DNA of 64,000 nucleotides from a virus. The stretch is from positions 62,001-126,000 of the IMG/VR virus record IMGVR_UViG_3300028646_000003; one strand, 5' to 3'. This document shows, piece by piece, positions 44,465 through 53,632 of this stretch. The translations under genes and the position numbers were made by a program. Below the pieces are notes generated by a model. That model made no database searches. It was not told the DNA's origin and saw only the letters and a list, made by a program, of their open reading frames with translations. How positions within the stretch are numbered: the first letter of the stretch is position 1; each line of letters begins with the position of its first letter.

Positions 44465-44536
44465 TGTTATTATTCCTCCTTTTAATTTTTTCATTTAATT
44501 TATTTATTAATTTGGTTTCCCAAATAAATATCTTTA

Positions 44537-45415
44537 TTATTTTTGTTGCAATATTTTATCTAGCGAATTAACTTTAAAATCACCAACTATCATGTCATAA
44601 GGATTAAATCTAAGGTTCACCTGTTCGCTAAGTTCTATTATTTTAGCATCATTACATCCTTGGCTTCTTAACATAAACATAAATATATTATAATTTTTTC
44701 TAGTTATAATTTCATAATCAAATCGTAATCTATAATATGTATATTTAAATATTTCTTCATCTGATAATCCTCTTTCAGAACCTACAACTGATAACATTGC
44801 ACATAAATCTCCACCTTTATTATCTTTAGTTTGAGATTTAATTGTTCTTTGAATTTCTTCATTAATTCGTTTATCTTTTGATGTAGGCATTTCATAAAGA
44901 AGATTTTGCCACATTACAATACCACGCAATTCTTTAAAATTATCTCTAGTAATATATAAACCATCATTTTCTATTTGAAAAACATAATTTAATTCTTCTT
45001 GACTTAAACATTTAAACATTACTTGTTTTTTAAATAATAAAGAAAATAGTTGTTCTAATTCATATATTGAATAGGTCATTACCTGTCCACTATTATATAA
45101 GTTAAGCAATTGCATTAACTCATTATATTTAGACTGTTCATCTTCATTAATAGGAGTATATTGTTTTATATTATTTAAATATTCAATTTCCTTATCCATT
45201 TTTAACGATGTGCTTACAAAGTAATCTAACACGTTAGTTTTTTTATTAACCTTATATAAATTATGCAATGTAGTAATACCTTGTGTGATATATTTGCCTG
45301 CTAACTTAGAAAATACGTCATGGTCAAAAATACTAATAGGATATATATTACCCATACCTTCAATAAATTGTGGTCTCATAAAATAATTATCTAAATCATT
45401 TATTTCAGTAATCAT
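44537..45415 (-). CDS. hypothetical protein between tail terminator and tube genes
   Basis: 292 aa, mainly helical, not recognised ('YFMRPQFIEGMGNIYPISIF', 'LSVVGSERGLSDEEIFKYTY'). It overlaps gene 45412-45972 by 4 nt (ATGA type), so the two are co-translated. The layout resembles helical tail-assembly or chaperone-like proteins but I have no diagnostic motif. It belongs to the head-tail joining operon. Confidence 0.6.
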   Translation of the reverse strand: MITEINDLDNYFMRPQFIEGMGNIYPISIFDHDVFSKLAGKYITQGITTLHNLYKVNKKTNVLDYFVSTSLKMDKEIEYLNNIKQYTPINEDEQSKYNELMQLLNLYNSGQVMTYSIYELEQLFSLLFKKQVMFKCLSQEELNYVFQIENDGLYITRDNFKELRGIVMWQNLLYEMPTSKDKRINEEIQRTIKSQTKDNKGGDLCAMLSVVGSERGLSDEEIFKYTYYRLRFDYEIITRKNYNIFMFMLRSQGCNDAKIIELSEQVNLRFNPYDMIVGDFKVNSLDKILQQK

Positions 45416-45972
45416 AATGTTTTACCATACTTTCTAAGTTGATAATTTTTATTCGATGATATTTCTGCATTAGTTCCGAACCCTTTATACATCAACAACA
45501 TGGCATCATTTTCACTGTTAATGGAAAGTTCTTGAAAAGAGTTCTCAGTAAATTCCCCAATATTATTTATATTAGCTGTTTCAAGATTATCATTAATTTT
45601 TCTTTTAATACTATAAATCCTACTACTACCATCATTTAATTCTTGAATATTTGTTCCTTTGCATATTATTTTACATATAATATAAACATTTGATATATAT
45701 TTACTTCTCTTTGTTGTTTCAAAAGATATTAGAACCAATGGCATTTCTGCGTTCATGATAATATCTGCTTGCCTTTTAAACAATAAGACTCCATGCACAC
45801 CATTACTACTATTTGTTGCAGTATCTTCTGAAAATATATCGTAGGGATTTTCTAAATCAGCTCTATCAAGTGCATCTGAGTAAGGATAGTAAATGAGTTT
45901 TTGTAATTCACTATCCTCAAGAACCATTTTTCTTATGTAATCTTTAAATACCTTAAAACTATCTAAACTCAT
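45412..45972 (-). CDS. tail terminator-like protein
   Basis: 186 aa. An N-terminal helix-rich part ('VFKDYIRKMVLEDSELQKLI') is followed by a beta sheet ('MPLVLISFETTKRSKYISNV', 'IICKIICKG'). Size and order (after connectors, before tube protein) fit the tail-terminator family (SPP1 gp17-like). Assignment rests on position. Confidence 0.5.
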   Translation of the reverse strand: MSLDSFKVFKDYIRKMVLEDSELQKLIYYPYSDALDRADLENPYDIFSEDTATNSSNGVHGVLLFKRQADIIMNAEMPLVLISFETTKRSKYISNVYIICKIICKGTNIQELNDGSSRIYSIKRKINDNLETANINNIGEFTENSFQELSINSENDAMLLMYKGFGTNAEISSNKNYQLRKYGKTL

Positions 45973-46108
45973 AATTATTTACTATCACCTCCATCATTTT
46001 AATTAATTTTAATTTTCTACACCTAGCCTATAGCCACATTCTCAAAACTTAAAAACCCAATAAAAGTTCTGTTTTATCAACTCATTATTTATGCATTAAT
46101 TTATTTTA

Positions 46109-47440
46109 TTACATGCCACTAAGACTAACAGTTTGAGTAGAAATTATTGAATTATCTACACTATTAGTAAATGTTATTATGAAACTTTTTGATGTGCTTA
46201 CACTAACATTTTTAACTAAGAAGTCAACATTAGATTTTCTAGTGATTGTTACTGACCCTGTCGCTACTAAAGAACTTCCAATAGAATCTAATGAATAATT
46301 TACTATCAATGTTGAATCAGCGACACCATTAATGGTTTCTTTGCAATTTGCAGTACTTGACATATAAGTTTTCAAGCTAACGCCATTAGATACTTTTCCT
46401 GTTGACCATTCACACGAATATGATATTACAGGAACAATTACATCTGTTTTAACTTCAAATGCAATATCAAATTCTTTTAAAACTCTATCTAATGTAACTT
46501 GTAGTTTCATACTACCTAAACCTATATTTACTCCACTTATTGAAATAACTCCATTTGTATTAGTAATAGTTGCTAAGGGACTATTACTTGTAACCATAAC
46601 TCCACTATAATCAATCTCAGAACCTAATTCATCTTTAATAGAATATACTAAATTTGCCGATGTTCCCTTAGTTACTTCAAATGTAGTGGGGACATTATAT
46701 GTATATGTATGTGGAATTACAGTTTTATAGTCCGCTATACCTAAAACCATATCATCTATTTCATAATTTATGGCTGTTTCTCCAAGTAATACAGCTAATA
46801 CGCCTTTAGTAGTAACCCTATCCGTTTGTGTTGCTTTCCAAGCCTGACCATTTACTATGAATCTTTGATCTATTTTTATCAGTTTTGATATATCATTATT
46901 TGAGAGTACTAATCCAAACATTCCATCTCCCTCAATTATTGAACTTCCACCAATACTTTTTATTCCCAATGTATATTTCGTATTATTCGTCACAATTGTG
47001 GGAATAGTATATAAAGTGTTATCAACTATGAATTTCAAATCATAATTACACTCTTCAAAGATACCTTCATCATATCCATGTTTTTTATCTATCTTGGATT
47101 TAATAAGATAAGTTCTTAGTGTATCAGTTTCATTGACTTTGAATTTAACATAGTCTCCACGTTTAATCTGATTAGGATATACTTGCAATTTTTCTTCCAT
47201 TTCAGTATCAGCAGTTTGTTTTCTTGATATGTCAATTACTCCTTTGATTGGAGCTTCTAAGTTATTTATAAATACATCTTTTGCATCGATTGAATTTATT
47301 AATACATCAAATCTATATATTGCATGTTCTCTAGCGTTATTATAGTCTTGTGTAATTCCAGAAATGAGTGATTCTTTGCTTGTTTGATTATTAGAAACTT
47401 TGTTTATAGTTCTATAATATTTTAAATCTTCTTTATTCAT
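46109..47440 (-). CDS. head-tail joining protein with Ig-like tail
   Basis: 443 aa from the ATG at 47440 ('MNKEDLKYYRTINKV'), which overlaps the stop region of gene 47442-47912; the frame continues upstream inside that gene but with no start signal. Residues about 1-130 contain 'EEKLQVYPNQIKRGDYVKFK', like head-closure/stopper proteins. Residues about 230-443 are at least one Ig-like domain ('TTFEVTKGTSANLVYSI', 'GVISISGVNIGLGSMKLQV'). A structural neck protein is likely. Confidence 0.6.
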   Translation of the reverse strand: MNKEDLKYYRTINKVSNNQTSKESLISGITQDYNNAREHAIYRFDVLINSIDAKDVFINNLEAPIKGVIDISRKQTADTEMEEKLQVYPNQIKRGDYVKFKVNETDTLRTYLIKSKIDKKHGYDEGIFEECNYDLKFIVDNTLYTIPTIVTNNTKYTLGIKSIGGSSIIEGDGMFGLVLSNNDISKLIKIDQRFIVNGQAWKATQTDRVTTKGVLAVLLGETAINYEIDDMVLGIADYKTVIPHTYTYNVPTTFEVTKGTSANLVYSIKDELGSEIDYSGVMVTSNSPLATITNTNGVISISGVNIGLGSMKLQVTLDRVLKEFDIAFEVKTDVIVPVISYSCEWSTGKVSNGVSLKTYMSSTANCKETINGVADSTLIVNYSLDSIGSSLVATGSVTITRKSNVDFLVKNVSVSTSKSFIITFTNSVDNSIISTQTVSLSGM

Positions 47441-47441
47441 A

Positions 47442-47912
47442 TCAATATGCCAATAAATGACCACCAGTTTTTCTATTCTTACTGTTATAGCTAACAACTT
47501 TTTTATCAAATTGTATTTGTCTATATTCAGCAACTTTTAAATAGGTAGTCCTTTCTGTATTAGAATTGGGCATTTTAATATCATCTCCAAAGTATTCTTG
47601 ATATTTTTTCAACCTGACTATTCCTTCATCAAACATTTTAATAACCATACAATCACTAATTAAATCCTTTTCCAATGGAACTAACTCAAAATTAAATGTT
47701 TCTAAATCATCATTTTTATCTAAAAAATCTACATTTTGAGAGATGGAAACAACTAATTGCAAGTCACTTACTGCATCTTCTAATAAACCCATTTCTCTTC
47801 TATTTGTAATTTCTATAAATTCTTCTTCTGTAACATTTTCATAACAAAAGAAATCTTTGTATTCTTTTATTTTACGTTCAAATCTATCTATTACTTCTGA
47901 ATAAGGCGTCAA
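47442..47912 (-). CDS. head-tail connector (adaptor) candidate, TTG start
   Basis: 156 aa, acidic and helical. The only fitting start is TTG at 47912, downstream of AAAGGAATG. 'YSEVIDRFERKIKEYKDFFC', 'LLEDAVSDLQLVV' and 'YLKVAEYRQIQFDKKVVSY' match the helical layout of gp6/gp15-type adaptors. It lies two genes after the capsid protein and is coupled to 46109-47440. Confidence 0.6.
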   Translation of the reverse strand: MTPYSEVIDRFERKIKEYKDFFCYENVTEEEFIEITNRREMGLLEDAVSDLQLVVSISQNVDFLDKNDDLETFNFELVPLEKDLISDCMVIKMFDEGIVRLKKYQEYFGDDIKMPNSNTERTTYLKVAEYRQIQFDKKVVSYNSKNRKTGGHLLAY

Positions 47913-47966
47913 TATTAATCATTCCTTTCTATAATTCATTAAAGGAAGATTTATATATCTCCCTTA

Positions 47967-48578
47967 TTATTTCTTAGTTGTAGTAGTTTTCTTAGTTGTT
48001 GTTTTTGTTACAATAGGTTCTTGAATATCTTCAACATTTTCTTCATTTGGAGCTACTGCTAATTCGATATTTTCAGTTGCGTCAACTTCTAATTCTGATT
48101 TTCTTATACCTTCAGCAATTTCTTCTTTTCTTGCTCTTATATATAATTCCACTTTTTCGGCAATAAGATATTTGTTAGTATTTTTCAAATAAACTAATAA
48201 TGATAAGAAAGAGTCTATTGTTGACATTTTATCTATTTGAGTTATCTTTGTTAATATTGTGTCATTAGGTTGTAGGATCATTCTTTCTATTTCATCTCTT
48301 GAATAAGAGTTTTTGTCTTTATTAACGTCTATTCTTAATTGTTTATAGGCTTGGTCTTCAATATTTGGTGAGAATCTAATAGCTTGATTCTTGAAGTTTT
48401 CTGATTTCATATTAGCTTTCATAATATCTTTCCATAGTACAGATACATAATATGGTTCTCCATCAATCTTAGGAGGTAATTCATATCCTGCGTCTAAAGG
48501 ATTTTCACTTGCTATAAATGTTTTATAATCATAATCGTGGTATACATCCACATAGTCTATTTCTTTTATCATTTCCAT
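47967..48578 (-). CDS. hypothetical protein after major capsid, Lys/Thr tail
   Basis: 203 aa. It is mostly helical and charged, with an acidic stretch ('AVAPNEENVEDIQEP') and a basic low-complexity end of Thr and Lys ('TKTTTKKTTTTKK') like histone-type tails. Located between capsid and connector genes, it may bind DNA or the capsid interior, but this is inference. Confidence 0.6.
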   Translation of the reverse strand: MEMIKEIDYVDVYHDYDYKTFIASENPLDAGYELPPKIDGEPYYVSVLWKDIMKANMKSENFKNQAIRFSPNIEDQAYKQLRIDVNKDKNSYSRDEIERMILQPNDTILTKITQIDKMSTIDSFLSLLVYLKNTNKYLIAEKVELYIRARKEEIAEGIRKSELEVDATENIELAVAPNEENVEDIQEPIVTKTTTKKTTTTKK

Positions 48579-48657
48579 AATTATCTCTCCTTGAATTTTA
48601 TATTATTTATTTTATTAAGAAAGGGCATGTAAATTAATACACACCCTAATGTTATAA

Positions 48658-49698
48658 CTAAGAAATAGTTATTTTTGAAATGTATTGAGTATCAGTTACA
48701 CAAATTCCAAATTCAACTCCAGAGAATTTGAATGAAATCTTTTCACCATTGTTTTCTTCAGTAGTTCTAGTAAACATTTGTCCTTTTGTATACATTTCTC
48801 CAATTGTTCCTGAAAAACCAAATACTCTATTTTCTGGTAATAATGTTTGATCGTCTCCTGTTTTCTTACCTTTTAATACTGGAACTAACTTACAACCATT
48901 TAATACTTGTAGTAATGATAAATCATTTAATGTTCCTTTCATTGTTTCAGAATAGAAATCAGCACCGATGGCTCTGCACATTTCTCTTATTCTGTTAGAT
49001 AATCCAACAATTAATGGTTCTTTACCTGTAACTGCATTATCATATGTATAATCAGTTAAGCTTTGAGTAGCACCAGCAGTCCATGCACCAGTAACACCAA
49101 ATACTTGAGTTCCACCAGTGATTAATTTATCTACATAGCTTAATATTGCTTTAAATTTTTGTTTGTCAAATTCTTCAATAGCATACATAGCTAAAGTTGC
49201 TACTCCAACTGCACCGTCTCTTCTTAAATTAGACATTGGGATTTCAGTTTCGATTTGTAAAACTGTTTCCATTGTGTTTCCTTCTGCTACATCTAGGTAA
49301 GATTTATCTACGTTACCTGTTCTGTTAGCAACTTGTCTTGCAACTAATGTATTCTTTGGTGATTTTCTAATTCTAACCATATCAAATTCGCCATAAGAAC
49401 CCTTATCTGTTAAGAATTGAGTTAATACTTCATTTGGTACTTCAAATATAATTGGTTCAATTATATCTACAACTATTTGTGCAATACTTTCTCTAGCTTC
49501 TGTTTTACCATATTTCCAAGCATCATTTACCATTGTATTAACTACTTGTGAAAATGCTTCTTCGTCTTCTGATAATACTATATCCTTTTCTCTTAATACA
49601 TTTTTAGAATATACATTTTTAGCCCATTGATATGCTTCTCCACTTTTAAATCTTTTTACTACTTCTTCTTCGCTTAATTCTATGTTTCTGTTTATCAT
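48658..49698 (-). CDS. major capsid protein
   Basis: 346 aa. An N-terminal helical arm is followed by 'IVVDIIEPIIFEVPNEVLTQ', 'FDMVRIRKSPKNTLVARQVA', 'ETEIPMSNLRRDGAVGVATL' and a C-terminal sheet ('GEKISFKFSGVEFGICVTD'). Together with size, position after the decoration gene and before connectors, and careful RBS, this fits an HK97-fold capsid subunit. No long N-terminal delta domain; the scaffold is probably the coiled coil of gene 50254. Confidence 0.8.
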   Translation of the reverse strand: MINRNIELSEEEVVKRFKSGEAYQWAKNVYSKNVLREKDIVLSEDEEAFSQVVNTMVNDAWKYGKTEARESIAQIVVDIIEPIIFEVPNEVLTQFLTDKGSYGEFDMVRIRKSPKNTLVARQVANRTGNVDKSYLDVAEGNTMETVLQIETEIPMSNLRRDGAVGVATLAMYAIEEFDKQKFKAILSYVDKLITGGTQVFGVTGAWTAGATQSLTDYTYDNAVTGKEPLIVGLSNRIREMCRAIGADFYSETMKGTLNDLSLLQVLNGCKLVPVLKGKKTGDDQTLLPENRVFGFSGTIGEMYTKGQMFTRTTEENNGEKISFKFSGVEFGICVTDTQYISKITIS

Positions 49699-49733
49699 AA
49701 TTAATATTCCTTCTTTCTTTTATTATTTTTTTA

Positions 49734-50195
49734 TTAAACTAATCTAAATCCTAATAATTTGTGTCCATTGTCATAAATCCAACCAAGGCTATAAAAAGCA
49801 GAACCAGTAGTTCCTTTTGCTAATTCTCCATTTACAACAGTTAATAAAGAACCTTCAACCACATCAGCATCAACTAATGCAGAAGCAAATAATTCTGTTG
49901 CATATCTTTCTCCTTTTTGAATTGTTTCAACTCCAGCGTATGCACCTGTTAAAACAAGATCTTGAGAAGTAGAATAATCTGAAACTGGCATACCCATTGC
50001 TACATCTACATCAACAACTACATCTCTTGTTAAAATTCCTACAACATTTGCGTCTGCAACTGCTTTTATCAATGTTGTGATTTTATTAGTGGCATCATAA
50101 CTCTCGTTTACGAATGTCCCCCTTTTCATATCAACCTTTACTGTGTTTTGAGCATTAAATACTTTTCCTGAGTTTACTTGTAATCTTCTATACAT
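49734..50195 (-). CDS. head decoration/cement protein
   Basis: 153 aa, all-beta: 'DMKRGTFVNESYDATNKITT', 'VVGILTRDVVVDVDVAMGMP', 'GERYATELFAS', 'GSLLTVVNGELAKGTTGSA'. It resembles capsid cement proteins (gpD/SHP-like beta tulip) that sit next to capsid genes. It ends 35 nt before the major capsid start. Confidence 0.65.
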   Translation of the reverse strand: MYRRLQVNSGKVFNAQNTVKVDMKRGTFVNESYDATNKITTLIKAVADANVVGILTRDVVVDVDVAMGMPVSDYSTSQDLVLTGAYAGVETIQKGERYATELFASALVDADVVEGSLLTVVNGELAKGTTGSAFYSLGWIYDNGHKLLGFRLV

Positions 50196-50253
50196 ATTAA
50201 TATTCCTTCTTTCTTTTATTATTTTAATTTATTATTTAATTAATTTAAATTAA

Positions 50254-51837
50254 TTATCTTTTAATATTTCTTCTAGCATAATTTAATAATGCAGAACTTG
50301 AATTTTCATACTTATAGTTTGTATTTGCGTTTAAATCAGTAGAAACTTCTACTTCTTTTTCACTTGTTTCAACTTCTGCTTTTTCTTCTTTAGTAGTTAT
50401 TTCTACTTTTGAAGCTTGTTCAACAACTCTTTCAGCTATTAGACATTTAATTTGTTTTTCGTCTAAATTTGAAATTGCTTCTTTAATTGCTTCTGAATTC
50501 TCAATATCTTCTTCTGTAAAATATTTACTAGATAAAGCCATTTTCTTTAAGTTTTCTTTTTTTTCTGCAATTTCGGCTTCTAATTTCTTTGCATCAGCTT
50601 CAGCCTTTTCAATTCTAAGTGGTTCTAATTCAGCTATAGCCTTTTCTTTTTCTGCAATAGTTTCTTGTTGACTTGTAATTGTCTCACCAAGTTTCACAAT
50701 TTCATCTATTTTTGTAGAAAGTTCCTCGTTCTTAGTTGATAATTCATCATTAACACCATTTAATTGTGCTTGAATTTCTTGAATTTGTTCATCAATTTGA
50801 ACTGATGGAACAAAAGTCATTTTAACTGGTGTTTGGCTTGTAATAGATATACTTTCATCTGAATTAACAGTGTAAGCATATTCTATAAAGTCATCTTCGC
50901 TCTCTGCATTCCAATCATACCCTACTGCTCTAAATTCATACGGATATACTCTTGATATGCAAATCCATTTGTTTGTGTCTATTGAATTAATAGCAACTCT
51001 TAATTTATCATATAAATCATTTGTTGTTATAGATGACACTTCTGTTTTGTTTTTATTTTCTGCCATATCGACAATTCCTCCTTTTTCTTCTATGTTTTCG
51101 TTTAATTTATTTTCAACTGATTTTTCATCAGACTGAATGCTTGTTTCTATGTTTTCTTGGTTCTCTGATATTTGTTCAAAACTATTGATTTCACTTAAAT
51201 CGTTTATAAATGCTTCTGCAAATTCGTCTTCTTGTTGTGTTTCTTCGGCAACTTCTAACATACCACTACAATCATATGCAGGACTTGTATATTTAGAAAG
51301 CAACGCATGTCCTATAAAAATACCATCGTTAATAACTTTAACTTGTTTTCCACCTATTGCATTTATATTACTATTTACAATTGATATTTCCCAAGATGTA
51401 TTTAATGGTTCATCACTATCAAATCTATCTTGTATTATTTTGCAACAATTTTCAAACCTACGCCAAACTCTACAATTAGCTGTAATATATTCTACCTCAT
51501 CAATAGTTTCAATTTGAACAGTATCAAATACTCCAAAGGCATCAGTTCCAAACTTTAATTTTTCTTGAAGTTGTCCATTAATTAACTCATAAACTTTTTT
51601 TGCTTGATGTGAAGTAAAATCCAACTCATCATCCTTATTTGGTTTTATTAATCCAACTAGTGGCTTCATTACTAAAGTATTTAACCAATTTTCTATAGTA
51701 TCTCTATTTAACATTACATTATTTCTATTGGGATCAAAATTACATATAATGAATTTTACATTCATATATGAATCATCTTGAGATTCTGATATTTCTATTT
51801 TGTTATTACTATATAAAATTATTTTATCTTCGTCCAA
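50254..51837 (-). CDS. prohead protease with C-terminal scaffold
   Basis: 527 aa. Residues about 20-220 show a phage prohead-protease layout: 'KPLVGLIKPN', 'DFTSHQAKKVYEL' (candidate His) and 'LNTSWEISIV' (candidate Ser). The remainder has a linker rich in Glu/Gln and a long coiled coil (about 345-440, 'QIDEQIQEIQAQLNGVNDEL') as in self-scaffolding fusions. The C-terminal tail 'NYARRNIKR' is basic. Gene order portal-protease-decoration-capsid supports it. The exact catalytic pair is uncertain. Confidence 0.7.
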   Translation of the reverse strand: MDEDKIILYSNNKIEISESQDDSYMNVKFIICNFDPNRNNVMLNRDTIENWLNTLVMKPLVGLIKPNKDDELDFTSHQAKKVYELINGQLQEKLKFGTDAFGVFDTVQIETIDEVEYITANCRVWRRFENCCKIIQDRFDSDEPLNTSWEISIVNSNINAIGGKQVKVINDGIFIGHALLSKYTSPAYDCSGMLEVAEETQQEDEFAEAFINDLSEINSFEQISENQENIETSIQSDEKSVENKLNENIEEKGGIVDMAENKNKTEVSSITTNDLYDKLRVAINSIDTNKWICISRVYPYEFRAVGYDWNAESEDDFIEYAYTVNSDESISITSQTPVKMTFVPSVQIDEQIQEIQAQLNGVNDELSTKNEELSTKIDEIVKLGETITSQQETIAEKEKAIAELEPLRIEKAEADAKKLEAEIAEKKENLKKMALSSKYFTEEDIENSEAIKEAISNLDEKQIKCLIAERVVEQASKVEITTKEEKAEVETSEKEVEVSTDLNANTNYKYENSSSALLNYARRNIKR

Positions 51838-51858
51838 TCTATATCACCACCTTTCAAA

Positions 51859-53607
51859 TCATACTTTTAATGCTTCTTTTCGTGATTGATCTGATTCTTG
51901 CTTATCTATATTTTCATTTTTTTTACTATTATTCTTATTGGTATTAGAATCTAGATTATTATGTGTTACCGTGTCTCCGTCTTTTCCCGATGTTGTGAAA
52001 GATGTTATATGAGGACTCATAATATCATCAGTAGTCATTTCTACGCCATCTATTGTTACTTTATTTTCTTTTACACGTTTATTAATTTCAATTTCAGGAT
52101 TTAATCCTAGCATTGTCAAAATAGTATCGTAGCTTAATCCAATTTTTGAGTACATAGTTTCTACTAACCTTAATAATGTTTCTAAATCCAGCAACTTAGT
52201 AGATTCAATAGTTATAGTAGGTGAATATTCCAAAGGAAAACCATTTTCTTCACATACCAACTGATAGTATTTATTAAGGATTGGTTCTAAACTCTTAGTT
52301 ATTCTATTAACCATTTTTAATAGTTCGTCATAGTTTATTTTAGTAGTTGTTATAGATTTAGAACCTTCTGAACTAATAAATGATATTCCTAATGCTTCTA
52401 ATATTCTTAACTTATAACCTGATTTAGTTTTTTCATCAGTCAACTCAGTTTTAGGTTCAATCAATTTTAAATCTTGTACTTGTGGGTCAGCAGTATATAT
52501 AATAGTATCTTTTGACATAGCTTCAAGTAAACTCACATGTGCATGACCTATCATATTAATGGCATTTGGCTTTTCCATTAATTCTTTTTCAGTTAATTGC
52601 AAATAAATCTTTTTAGTCTTTTGAATTAATACTTTTTGGTCACTTTTATCAACCGTTTCCAACATTAATTGAGGTTGTAGTGCTTTAAATATAGGTGTTA
52701 ATCCATATAGCCCTTTTAAATTATTTATCCTATTTAATCCTATTTTTTGTGGATTTAATAAAGCATATTGGTCTTTCCCTTTATAAGCGTCATATATTTC
52801 AGTAGGATAACATTTTTTAACTTCGTCTTCTATTGTTTTTTCAATATCAATAAGTTTATTTGTTTTTAATCTTCCATATTTTGTTCTACTCTCTTGTAAC
52901 CTTGATGATAATTCAGTAACATTAAAAGACACTACTGGGTCGTCATCAATTCTCATTGGTGTGATTTCAGTAATATCCATTGGATAATTTACTATAGAAT
53001 AACCATTTTCACTATCACCCATTAAATAGAATATAAAATTACCTTCTGTATATGTAATAACTGCATTATCGGCTATTAACTTAGGTATATTAATTTGTTT
53101 ATTAAACTTTTCTATTACTACTTTTAATTCGTCTTCCATTTTTTGTTCTTTTTTTAGTTTAGTACCTTTTTTACTGCTAGGAGATGGATAATCAATTTTG
53201 TAATTTATGTTTATATTATTTTCTATAGTTTCAACCACTCTACCAATTAAATCTTCTTTGTTTATGTAATATTTAACTATTCCGTTTATTTTCTTTATTT
53301 TATCTATACTAGTTTGAGTGTTCTGTGCTAATGAGGATAATTCGTCCATAGTTGTAACATAAGATGATGTATTTTTATCTAATACAGTACTATAAATATT
53401 ACTTAATCTTTGTGCATCATATGTAGCTTGTTGTATGTAGTTTGGATCAAAATAATCTTTAGTAGTAGATGTTTCTATATCTGATAAGATGTAATTCCCA
53501 CCGATATTAGACACTTGTTTTGTTTCGCCTTCTGATAGAACTGGTATAGTTAAATCTATCTTTTGTAGTTGAGGGATTGGGATTTCTGTAGATTGTTTTT
53601 TTGTCAA
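51859..53607 (-). CDS. portal protein
   Basis: 582 aa. 'DKIKKINGIVKYYINKEDLI', 'TEGNFIFYLMGD', 'LNRINNLKGLYGLTPIFKAL' and 'RILEALGISFISSEGSKS' follow the portal layout (wing, stem, crown). The C-terminal Asn/Lys/Ser tail is unstructured. It lies directly after the large terminase and before the protease. The dodecamer forms the DNA entry ring. The stop is TGA, so UGA is a normal terminator in this genome. Confidence 0.85.
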   Translation of the reverse strand: MTKKQSTEIPIPQLQKIDLTIPVLSEGETKQVSNIGGNYILSDIETSTTKDYFDPNYIQQATYDAQRLSNIYSTVLDKNTSSYVTTMDELSSLAQNTQTSIDKIKKINGIVKYYINKEDLIGRVVETIENNININYKIDYPSPSSKKGTKLKKEQKMEDELKVVIEKFNKQINIPKLIADNAVITYTEGNFIFYLMGDSENGYSIVNYPMDITEITPMRIDDDPVVSFNVTELSSRLQESRTKYGRLKTNKLIDIEKTIEDEVKKCYPTEIYDAYKGKDQYALLNPQKIGLNRINNLKGLYGLTPIFKALQPQLMLETVDKSDQKVLIQKTKKIYLQLTEKELMEKPNAINMIGHAHVSLLEAMSKDTIIYTADPQVQDLKLIEPKTELTDEKTKSGYKLRILEALGISFISSEGSKSITTTKINYDELLKMVNRITKSLEPILNKYYQLVCEENGFPLEYSPTITIESTKLLDLETLLRLVETMYSKIGLSYDTILTMLGLNPEIEINKRVKENKVTIDGVEMTTDDIMSPHITSFTTSGKDGDTVTHNNLDSNTNKNNSKKNENIDKQESDQSRKEALKV

Positions 53608-53632
53608 TCGGATTCCTCCTTTCTTGCTTTAA